This document shows, piece by piece, positions 13,091-19,265 of a stretch of DNA of 19,265 nt. The number at the start of each line of letters is the position of its first letter. Position 1 is the first letter of the stretch. Source of the DNA: DASYAN01 sp036501345 (GTDB taxonomy: Bacteria > Chloroflexota > Ktedonobacteria > Ktedonobacterales > Ktedonobacteraceae). Under the pieces are notes generated by a model that saw only the letters and a list, made by a program, of their open reading frames with translations, ran no database searches and was not told the origin of the DNA. The translations under genes were made by a program, and so were the position numbers. Where the stretch lies: positions 1 to 19,265 of the forward strand of contig DASYAN010000161.1 in NCBI GenBank assembly GCA_036501345.1. The letters run 5' to 3'.

Positions 13091-15385
13091 ATGACCGTGA
13101 AAGCGCTTCTTAACAGCTACCGAATAAAAAGAGCACGGAAAACAGAAAAGCTTTTGATTGGTCCATTGCCAGAGCAGAGAAGAAAAGACCAAGAAACGGT
13201 CCTGCCCTCTCTCCAGGAACCATCTGCAACACAGCGGGAGCGTCAGGCTCCTCTTGCAGGACAAAAGAGCCAAAAAAAACATCGTATTCCTTTTGTGGCC
13301 CTGGCTCTGGTGTTGCTCTTTAGTTGCCTGTGTGTTGTGTCTCTGGTGAGCCAACAACCACTTGCTCGGGCAACAGCTCTCTCATCATCGGCTACTCTTC
13401 ACCATGCGGTCTCCAGAGCTTTGCAAGATATGCCAACCTCGACAAGCGACTGCATTGTCACGGACTGTTACGGTCAACTTGCTACGCCAAATCCGTGGGG
13501 CACTTTCCAGTATTCCCTTGCTAGTGATTGTACTAATCACTATCAGACTGTGGCTGGTGATGCCTTCTGTTGGAACGATAGTGATTTCCAATGGGGTGCT
13601 AGAGATATCACCTGTATCCAGGCCCAAAAGCCAGAAAACTTGAAATGGCCTGTTGGTACTACCCCTGGTCTTCCTACAACAGCACAAGCTACACCTGGGG
13701 CTTCTAGCGGTTCACAGAGTACACTGCTTAACAATCAAAATACCTGTACTGAGAATAGCGTCTGTTACAGCGACAACCGATCGAGTAATGACGATAGTGG
13801 TCAGATTCATGCTCGCACTGGGGGTGATGATCTCATCTGTTTCAATAAGGCATGCATTGGCCAAGGTGGCGATAGCACGAATGCGCACTGTGGAGGGTTG
13901 CCGTTTGATAAATTTGGTTGTGCTCCCATACCACAGGCTAATAACTACTTCTACAATCCAACAGCTTACAATCCCTTTGCTTATTTTATACTAGCAAGTG
14001 CAAATTTAAGTCTCGATGGCAAGAATGGGAGCATACAGACTGGCGCTTCAAATGATATGCCGACTTGCGATCCAGAGCAGAGCAGGTGGACGTGCTCAAA
14101 TGGTGATAATATCTATCTCGCTCTGACACTTGAGTCAGGTACATTCGCGAATCCTTTTACTGGCAACCCGGAAGAGATATCAAGTTCCATCTCTCAGGCT
14201 GTCACGACGTCATCCAGTAGTGGGGGGGGGCAAGGCGGTGGTGTCAGTAGCCAGACACAGACATCGCAGGAGCCTGAGTATCAGGTAGGATGCTACAACA
14301 CTGGTTCTAGTTGGGTGTTTCCTTGCTCGGATTCAAAGAGTGGTAAAATCAATGAAGCAGTTTTGCAAAACGATTGGTTATCCGGTAATAGTGGAACTGG
14401 GGGGACTGAAAAGCATCCTGGCCATATTTCGGTGACATATGCTGATGAGACGCACTCCCAGACATATCTTGTGAGCCTCTATTCACTGACTCTAGCACTT
14501 GGGTATACGTTGGTTACACCTGCTTTGATCTTGATTGGTTACCAGTTGCTGTGGTCATCATGGACCTTTGGCCGGGTCGCAGCCATGGAAATGTTAGCCC
14601 GTCTGCTGCTGAGTATCCTGGCTGTTAGTATGAGTTACGAACTGACGACCATGCTTATTGGATTATCCAATGTGGTGAGCCATGGAGTTGTTAGTTTACA
14701 CGCCTCATTGGGCTACCCTGATGTGAAGCTAAACGGCAACAATCTGACATACACGCTTGAAGGCGAGAGTGACCCCTCATCCTTTCGCGGGATTGTTGTA
14801 CCCGTCAGCCGATGGGGATGCGTGATGAACACATTTATGGAGATTCTCCTACAAAAGGTCGTCACAGATATGCTGGCCTTTGTTCCCTTTGTTGGCGGTT
14901 TGCTCAAGTTGGCCAAGGGAATACATGATGCGGTCCAAGCTCTCAAGGACCTGGGGGAGTTTCTCACACTAGTTCTTTCCATCAACTTTGCTGTTCAAGT
15001 CTTTGTCAGAGTCGTCTTGGTGAACTACTATATTCTGACAGCTCCTGTGGCCTTTGGGTGTTGGGGCTTGCCTGGAGGGTTTGGACAAAAGGTCGTGGGT
15101 CAATGGTTCAAGGGCTTCTGCTCGATCCTCTTAACCCAGGGGGTTCAGCTCTTTGTTCTCACCACTCTGCCATTACTGCTGCCGGATCTCCCGCAGCTTC
15201 CCACCGATTCCTTTGGGATTTTCACTATCATCCTGAAGCAATTGCCACGTGTCATCGTCCTCATGGCCGTGATCAAGGTACCAACCATGATGGGAACACG
15301 AGCAACCAAGGCCATTGCCCAGGCCGGGGCTGTAAGCAGTGGGGCAGTTACCGCTCTTGGGGCTGCGGCCTATCAAATCGTGTAA
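13091..15385 (+). CDS. VirB6/TrbL-like membrane protein with exported Cys-rich domain
   Basis: The 764-residue protein has three parts. A basic N-terminus leads to one membrane segment at about 66-88 (FVALALVLLFSCLCVVSLV). A region at about 90-450 has more than a dozen Cys residues and is rich in Ser, Gly, Asn and Thr, so it is probably exported and disulfide-bonded. The C-terminal 310 residues hold five or six hydrophobic segments (about 460-485, 500-528, 590-612, 625-660, 674-697, 715-731), including LVNYYILTAPVAFGCWGLPG. That tail resembles VirB6/TrbL channel subunits of conjugative type IV secretion systems; this is fold-level resemblance, not a firm family hit. GGAG precedes the ATG at good spacing. 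No other conjugation gene is in the window. A G9 run at 14222-14230 (Gly378-380) could slip and switch off the membrane part. Confidence 0.65.
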   Translation: MTVKALLNSYRIKRARKTEKLLIGPLPEQRRKDQETVLPSLQEPSATQRERQAPLAGQKSQKKHRIPFVALALVLLFSCLCVVSLVSQQPLARATALSSSATLHHAVSRALQDMPTSTSDCIVTDCYGQLATPNPWGTFQYSLASDCTNHYQTVAGDAFCWNDSDFQWGARDITCIQAQKPENLKWPVGTTPGLPTTAQATPGASSGSQSTLLNNQNTCTENSVCYSDNRSSNDDSGQIHARTGGDDLICFNKACIGQGGDSTNAHCGGLPFDKFGCAPIPQANNYFYNPTAYNPFAYFILASANLSLDGKNGSIQTGASNDMPTCDPEQSRWTCSNGDNIYLALTLESGTFANPFTGNPEEISSSISQAVTTSSSSGGGQGGGVSSQTQTSQEPEYQVGCYNTGSSWVFPCSDSKSGKINEAVLQNDWLSGNSGTGGTEKHPGHISVTYADETHSQTYLVSLYSLTLALGYTLVTPALILIGYQLLWSSWTFGRVAAMEMLARLLLSILAVSMSYELTTMLIGLSNVVSHGVVSLHASLGYPDVKLNGNNLTYTLEGESDPSSFRGIVVPVSRWGCVMNTFMEILLQKVVTDMLAFVPFVGGLLKLAKGIHDAVQALKDLGEFLTLVLSINFAVQVFVRVVLVNYYILTAPVAFGCWGLPGGFGQKVVGQWFKGFCSILLTQGVQLFVLTTLPLLLPDLPQLPTDSFGIFTIILKQLPRVIVLMAVIKVPTMMGTRATKAIAQAGAVSSGAVTALGAAAYQIV

Positions 15386-15401
15386 GGTTGTTAACCTAGG
15401 C

Positions 15402-15594
15402 CTACAGCGGTTCGCCAGAAGTGTAAATTTTGGAATTGTTCGGCTCTTGTCCGCTTTTGGTGATGGATGAGCTTATCGGCAGAAAACTCATTTCCTCAAC
15501 CTGCTTGCAGAGCCACACCAATTTTGACCCATCTTGCTTATTGCAGAGCTTACCACCAAATCTGGACATGAGCCGTTTAATGTTGGGATTTACA
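15402..15594 (+). mobile_element. IS-like scrap between VirB6-like and WYL genes
   Basis: CTACAGCGGTTCGCC (15402-15416) matches the end of the insertion at 12343 with one change. The word at 15423-15442 equals 12231-12250, and GTTGGGATTTACA (15582-15594) equals 12250-12262. The outer parts of the inner block read TGTAAAT at the left (15422) and TGTAAAT on the complement at the right, as imperfect terminal repeats. No coding frame is credible inside, so this is probably an internally deleted IS. Confidence 0.5.
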
Positions 15595-15621
15595 ACTAGT
15601 TCTCTATTAGCACTATCAATT

Positions 15622-16737
15622 CTACTTTTCTTCCTCGTACAACCGCCCCATACCCTGAGCTGTCTTACACATCACCTGCACCAACTCCTCCGGTTCCAGC
15701 GCCTTGACTTGCTCCCCGTAACCCAGCAGCAAACGCATCGCCCACCAGATAGAGCGAGCATATCCCTCAACGATCGCCCCCTGACCACCATCCAACAAGG
15801 TCACCGTTTGATCCCGTAAGCGAGCGCTAAGCGTACCATGGCGTGCCATCTCTGGAGCCACCCAGTAGCGGATCTTAACACCGGGCCGTTTCCTACCACC
15901 TGGATAAAAATGGTCATGTTCTGGTTTTACCGAATCGGGGTGGATACGATCGACACGATAATCGATAAACTTATTCATCTCAAACACATAAGCCGTGAAG
16001 TACCAATGCCCATCGCGATACTCCAACTCATAGGGCTCAACGTGCTGATGGAGCACTGGCTCATCATCCCAACTTCTCGGCAACGGTGTATAGGCAAAGG
16101 AGATATAAGCTCCAGCTTCTAAAGCTGCATCTAACTGCAAAATCACCTCCGTATGTTGCGCATAATCTGCCGCCGGTGATAACGGTAGCAGGACTGGACG
16201 GGCAAGCCTTCTACGCTTCTGGTTCACAAGACGGCGACTCTTCTCCGAAAAGAGCCATTCCCAGCGTTGCAATAAACGCTGCACGGCATCGGCATATGGT
16301 GTCCCAGGAGTAAAACCATCCTGTAATGCGACAAAAGCACGTGCCTCATCTTCATTAATATCTAAATTGAAAGCAGACTGTGCCAATCCAAAGGTGCCAG
16401 TAGAACGATTATAGGTAATTGCCAATTTTCCTCGCCGTTGTTGCTCTGCACACCACTCGTCGAGATGCTCCTCCTTATCAGGATCAGGATCAGGCAACTT
16501 CTCTACAAACTCTCCAGCGAGGTCTTTAAGATCACGATAGAGGGCCTTTTGGGGACTCTGACCATAGTGGGGTATTTTTTCGTAAATTTCTTCTCTGGTT
16601 AAACGTGCTTTTCCTGCTATTTGTAAAAGAATCGCCAATAACATAACTCTGACTGGTTTGCGAGCGCTGGAATCTGCTGTCTGCTTTTTCGAGCGTTTAA
16701 TCATTTTCCCTTGCTGCTCGAAAGCTTCTTCTTCCAT
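15622..16737 (-). CDS. WYL-domain transcriptional regulator
   Basis: The protein (371 residues from this start) has an N-terminal winged helix-turn-helix (VMLLAILLQIAGKARLTREE, then PQKALYRDLKDL) and, at about 210-272, a WYL domain with the motif HWYF inside LEYRDGHWYFTAYV and IDYRVDRIHP. A WCX-like C-terminal domain follows. WYL proteins sense nucleic-acid or nucleotide ligands and often regulate defence loci; one (Sll7009) is reported to repress a type I-D cas operon in Synechocystis. The ATG at 16746 touches its ribosome binding site, whereas GATAGGA is nine bases from the ATG at 16737, which I chose. Its promoter region is a near-copy of the cas promoter region, so autoregulation plus cas control is likely. 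It converges on the VirB6-like gene. Confidence 0.9.
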   Translation of the reverse strand: MEEEAFEQQGKMIKRSKKQTADSSARKPVRVMLLAILLQIAGKARLTREEIYEKIPHYGQSPQKALYRDLKDLAGEFVEKLPDPDPDKEEHLDEWCAEQQRRGKLAITYNRSTGTFGLAQSAFNLDINEDEARAFVALQDGFTPGTPYADAVQRLLQRWEWLFSEKSRRLVNQKRRRLARPVLLPLSPAADYAQHTEVILQLDAALEAGAYISFAYTPLPRSWDDEPVLHQHVEPYELEYRDGHWYFTAYVFEMNKFIDYRVDRIHPDSVKPEHDHFYPGGRKRPGVKIRYWVAPEMARHGTLSARLRDQTVTLLDGGQGAIVEGYARSIWWAMRLLLGYGEQVKALEPEELVQVMCKTAQGMGRLYEEEK

Positions 16738-16775
16738 AAAACACATCCTATCTCAAAACTATGATTGTCGCTATC

Positions 16776-16816
16776 GATGCAGAACAAGAGCACTAAAGAT
16801 GCTCTTGTTCTGCATC
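16776..16816 (-). promoter_or_regulatory. Perfect 17-bp hairpin in the WYL gene leader
   Basis: GATGCAGAACAAGAGCA (16776-16792) and TGCTCTTGTTCTGCATC (16800-16816) are perfect complements around a 7-base loop. On the predicted WYL transcript it starts about eight bases from the 5' end and ends about 40 bases before the start codon. No U-tract follows, so it is not an intrinsic terminator. It may stabilise the mRNA, bind a protein (possibly the regulator itself), or act as a small RNA. Confidence 0.7.
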
Positions 16817-16868
16817 TCAACTGTAAGTCAAGCATACCATACAGATTGGGACAGAATCTGTCTTTAGA
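16814..16868 (-). promoter_or_regulatory. WYL gene promoter and palindromic operator
   Basis: On the minus strand, TGG-TATGCT (16831-16839) is an extended -10 element and the near-palindrome GGGACAGAATCTGTCTT (16848-16864) covers the -35 position. The same parts stand at the same spacing upstream of cas3' (10446-10499). In this copy the outer two bases of one palindrome arm are changed (CC to TT), so this site may bind more weakly. Confidence 0.7.
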
Positions 16869-16949
16869 AGATGTTATTTTCTTGACTATTCGATATAGAA
16901 AAGCAGAACCTTGTAGGCTCGAAGGCGCTTGATTGAATGGAGAATATAC

Positions 16950-16978
16950 TGGACAAATGTTCTTTAATCTCCTATACT
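16950..16978 (+). promoter_or_regulatory. Promoter of the interrupted alkA gene
   Basis: TGGACA (16950-16955), a 17-base spacer and TATACT (16973-16978) form a good sigma-70-type promoter about 55 bases before the ATG at 17034. It is divergent from the WYL promoter, about 80 bases away. Confidence 0.6.
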
Positions 16979-17033
16979 AGTGGTAGCATAGAACGCCAGT
17001 ACAAAGATATGTGCGACACATCAAGGAAAGAAT

Positions 17034-17231
17034 ATGATACCGATACAAACTCCATTTTCTGACGTCGTTGCAGCCGCAACAGCTCATCTGCGTGACGTCG
17101 ACCCAGTCATGCAAGAAACCATAGAGCTCGTGGGCCCATGCACCCTCCAACCCGATCCAGATGTTTTTAACGCCTTGGTTGATGCCATTATCTCACAGCA
17201 AATTTCTGTCAAGACAAAGGGACACAGATAG
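17034..17231 (+). pseudogene. alkA: AlkA-type 3-methyladenine DNA glycosylase, interrupted
   Basis: AlkA-type enzymes excise alkylated purines in base excision repair. The first 60 residues fit: an N-terminal helix (VVAAATAHLRDVDPVMQETI), then FNALVDAIISQQISVK, the family's highly conserved segment before the helix-hairpin-helix domain. Directly after VK the frame reads TKGHR and stops. The helix-hairpin-helix and the catalytic Asp are missing. The break at about 17207-17212 coincides with the 3' end of a minus-strand serine recombinase gene, so an integration event split the gene; the other half should lie beyond 19265. AAGGA stands seven to eight bases before the ATG and a good promoter is upstream, so the fragment may still be expressed. 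A functional enzyme is very unlikely. Confidence 0.7.
17207..17218 (+). other. Candidate attachment-site core at the alkA junction
   Basis: TGTCAAGACAAA, where alkA homology ends, is a short inverted repeat (TGTC/GACA around AA). It is matched at 11 of 12 positions by TGTCTAGACAAA at 19140-19151, near the other end of the recombinase gene. Serine recombinase sites are imperfect palindromes cut at the central dinucleotide. The centres differ here (AA versus TA), which argues against a simple core pair. Confidence 0.3.
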
Positions 17232-19110
17232 TGTTTCGCGCTCCTGTATCAACTCCCATTTTTTGAGTGAACTGATAGTCCTGCCAGCTTGTCTCTTCGG
17301 GGATAAAGCAAGAGGAAGCGGCATTTCCCCTATTTATTTTTTGCCGTGCAGCTTCCTTTTTAATGGCATTCCATGTTTTATTAGGAAGCAATGACAGCAA
17401 AGTTTCTCTGTTCGTTGATGCATAATGTTGTGTCACAATTTCCTTTTCGCTCTTAGTCCAGATGACTTTTTGTCCTCCTCTTCGATGAATGAATAATGAT
17501 TCGCTCTCCCATCCGGGCAATTTCCAGTAAATATCTAGCTGTATCCAGTGGGGAGCGACAGCACTAAAAACTGCTTTCTGAACGAATAAGTTGATAAAAT
17601 CCTGTTTTTCCTTAAATGCTTTTTTGTGCCATACTTTAATCAACTTTTCGAGTTCAGTATGAAAATCTGCATAATAAAAAACAGGATCGGCTTCTCTCTC
17701 TTGCCCCACCTCCTCAAGTTTCTTTTGCAATTCCTCTTTCGTGGACTCCAGGGAAGCTGAGCGTTTACGTAATTCCCTGAGAATAGGAGCGTATTCTTCC
17801 TCAAGCTGTTTCCTCACTTTCTCAGGGTCAAGAAGAGGATCTTGCTCGATCCTCTCTTGAAGTTGCTTTGTGATATCCTGGCGTATAGACAAAATTTCAT
17901 CAACGATCTCTGACTGCTTGCACTCTGCCTTCTGGAGTTGAGAGATCAAAAGACTAGTTGTAGACTCCTTCTGCTCCTGAGCCTCTTTGACATACTGTCG
18001 GTAGTTATCAAAATCATTAACTGACCGAAGATGATCGAAAAAACGATCTAAAAATGCTTGATCGAGAAATCGAACTTCAACCTGTGCTCCATATCTTTGG
18101 TCTACTTTGGCAACAGGATCATTAATTCTATAGACGCAGAAATCTCGCTGAATATGGACATAGACCACAGACTCAGTACCAGTGATACGGTCTTTTAAAA
18201 GTCCTTCCCTTGGAGTAGTCCCTTTCTGATAAAAACGCTTTGGTGTTTTCCGTTTGTCGTTTAGTTCTCCCTTAATGGTATATTCAGCTAAACAATTAAA
18301 GGCGAACCAAAAAAGATATTCCTTGTCTTTGGGGATAACACGCTCATGGTTATCTCGGCTGATAATGTCTCCTTTGACTATCCACCACCCAATGTATACA
18401 GGATTGGTAAGTAACGATATTAAACCGTGGCGGCTGATATGATAGCCACCTTCAACTTTTTTCCAGTGCCGCTTTTTGCGGTTTTTTGTGTCAATGGTTT
18501 CATCGAAGTCTGGGAAAACGACGGACTTGTCTTTCTGTTCATCACAAAGTTTGTTAAGGCTACCATCTAGCTCATAGAATCGCTCAAACAAAGAAAGCAC
18601 AATATCCGCATGAGGACGGTACACGAGGTATTTTCCATAGGTCTTACTATTCTCTCCATAATCTACGACTAACCCTCTGGGGACAGTTCCCATCCCTGCA
18701 TACAGTCCTTTTCTGGCCTTTCTCTCTCTTGCTTCATGCAATAAGTGAATATGCTGCGGAATATACTCCGCAGCCATTTCTGCCAAAAAACGGAACATTT
18801 TTAGGTGCATGGAATTACGAAAATTGAAAATCATCCCATCACTGGTCACCAAGAGGCAGTTATTTTGCTTACACACATCGGCGAATACATTGTACTGTAC
18901 TCCAGTCTCATCTCTAAACAAACGAGAGATTTGATAAACAAGAACCGCTCTAATTTTCCCCTGTTTAATCTTTTCGACAAGCTCTTGTAATCCTGTGCGT
19001 TCGTCAATCCTTTTTGTGCCAGATACCCCAAGGTCTGCATCAAACAAAGCAATCCTTTTATCGGTTACACCACGAACTATGAGCCATTGAATAAGATCGT
19101 CAGTTTGCAT
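17209..19110 (-). CDS. Large serine recombinase (5' end degenerate)
   Basis: This 633-residue protein is a large serine recombinase. The catalytic domain shows FDADLGVSGTKR, then VLVYQISRLFRDETG (Arg63 and Arg66 as in the active site) and FRFLAEMAAEYI. The recombinase domain (about 130-290, GTVPRGLVVDYG onward), a coiled coil (about 395-490) and a C-terminal Myb/GcrA-like helix-turn-helix (about 549-592, IWTKSEKEIVTQHY to AARQKI) follow. The segment carrying the nucleophilic Ser should lie just before Met1. In frame, IQSTE precedes Met1 but no start codon occurs before a stop at 19153, and the shifted frame reads KIGLILSRQLGPLY. So the 5' end seems frameshifted or lost, and activity is doubtful. 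The stop codon falls at the junction with alkA. It probably once integrated the element lying to the right. Confidence 0.8.
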   Translation of the reverse strand: MQTDDLIQWLIVRGVTDKRIALFDADLGVSGTKRIDERTGLQELVEKIKQGKIRAVLVYQISRLFRDETGVQYNVFADVCKQNNCLLVTSDGMIFNFRNSMHLKMFRFLAEMAAEYIPQHIHLLHEARERKARKGLYAGMGTVPRGLVVDYGENSKTYGKYLVYRPHADIVLSLFERFYELDGSLNKLCDEQKDKSVVFPDFDETIDTKNRKKRHWKKVEGGYHISRHGLISLLTNPVYIGWWIVKGDIISRDNHERVIPKDKEYLFWFAFNCLAEYTIKGELNDKRKTPKRFYQKGTTPREGLLKDRITGTESVVYVHIQRDFCVYRINDPVAKVDQRYGAQVEVRFLDQAFLDRFFDHLRSVNDFDNYRQYVKEAQEQKESTTSLLISQLQKAECKQSEIVDEILSIRQDITKQLQERIEQDPLLDPEKVRKQLEEEYAPILRELRKRSASLESTKEELQKKLEEVGQEREADPVFYYADFHTELEKLIKVWHKKAFKEKQDFINLFVQKAVFSAVAPHWIQLDIYWKLPGWESESLFIHRRGGQKVIWTKSEKEIVTQHYASTNRETLLSLLPNKTWNAIKKEAARQKINRGNAASSCFIPEETSWQDYQFTQKMGVDTGARNTICVPLS

Positions 19111-19130
19111 TTCAGTAGACTGAATATAGG

Positions 19131-19159
19131 GGTCCCAATTGTCTAGACAAAATCAGACC
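19131..19159. repeat. Imperfect palindrome at recombinase 5' end
   Basis: A perfect 12-bp palindrome, TTGTCTAGACAA (19139-19150), is flanked almost symmetrically by GGTC (19131-19134) and GACC (19156-19159). It overlaps the degenerate 5' coding region of the recombinase and could be a recombinase site or an operator. Confidence 0.4.
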
Positions 19160-19190
19160 AATTTTCAGAAAAATCGAAAAGTTCGAGAGA

Positions 19191-19220
19191 GTGATCCTTT
19201 CATTGGTTGCGTGATCCTTT
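19191..19220 (+). repeat. 10-bp direct repeats upstream of recombinase
   Basis: GTGATCCTTT occurs at 19191-19200 and 19211-19220, exactly 20 bases apart, two helical turns, upstream of the minus-strand recombinase gene. The spacing fits a protein binding the same DNA face twice. Bases 19221-19265 hold A- and T-tracts (AAAAAACA, then TGTTTTTT) that may form a weak hairpin. Confidence 0.4.
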
Positions 19221-19265
19221 TCTAAGGAAATGGGATGAAAAAACAACACATGCTGTTTTTTTTGA

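Noticed and set aside
15430..15819. Plus-strand 129-codon frame
   Set aside because: It runs from the IS scrap into the region opposite the WYL gene and has no family sequence.
16776..16816. Long hairpin as an intrinsic terminator
   Set aside because: No T-run follows on either strand, so a leader structure is the better reading.
17207..19151. A 1.9-kb single-gene element bounded by TGTC-A/T-AGACAAA with alkA resuming at 19152
   Set aside because: None of the frames I translated after 19152 resembles the AlkA continuation, and the central dinucleotides differ, so the element probably extends beyond the window.

Overview
The window carries a complete eight-gene type I-D CRISPR-Cas operon, a WYL-domain regulator that probably controls it, and a belt of mobile-element debris between and beside them. 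The gene set (type I-D Cas proteins, ISAzo13-type transposase remains, a large WYL regulator, a VirB6/TrbL-like membrane protein, a large serine recombinase) would fit a Ktedonobacteria-like member of the Chloroflexota. That assignment is an inference from general character, not from a marker gene.

Layout. Bases 2-82 hold the 3' end of an unknown plus-strand gene. From 10340 down to 260, all on the minus strand, lie cas3' (helicase), cas10d (HD nuclease and large subunit), csc2/cas7d, csc1/cas5d, cas6d, cas4, cas1 and cas2. Interference and pre-crRNA processing genes look intact. Cas2 is cut short at 65 codons, and no CRISPR array is visible anywhere in the window. Upstream of cas3' (10341-11220) are a leader hairpin, a 54-bp operator/promoter module, a small minus-strand ORF not obvious by size (10762-10929) with a strong ribosome binding site and a consensus promoter, and several hairpins. 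Bases 11220-15621 are accessory DNA: an inverted pair of 38-bp repeats, a leader that looks like an attenuator ahead of an 84-residue unknown protein, a broken ISAzo13 transposase bearing a short insertion and a perfect 75-bp tandem duplication, an orphan VirB6/TrbL-like protein with an exported Cys-rich domain and a G9 tract, and an IS-like scrap. Bases 15622-16737 (minus) encode the WYL regulator. Divergent from it, a plus-strand alkA-type DNA glycosylase gene starts at 17034 but breaks off at about 17212, where a minus-strand large serine recombinase begins the next mobile element.

How the parts connect. The strongest observation is that the promoter region of the WYL gene (16814-16868) and that of the cas operon (10446-10499) are copies of one module, 47 of 55 aligned columns identical. 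Each has an extended -10 element and a palindrome, TTGGGACAGAATCTGTC, lying over the -35 position. The simple reading is a regulator that controls both itself and the cas operon. About 5 kb of mobile DNA now separates the two, so the regulator looks orphaned by position but is still linked by its operator.
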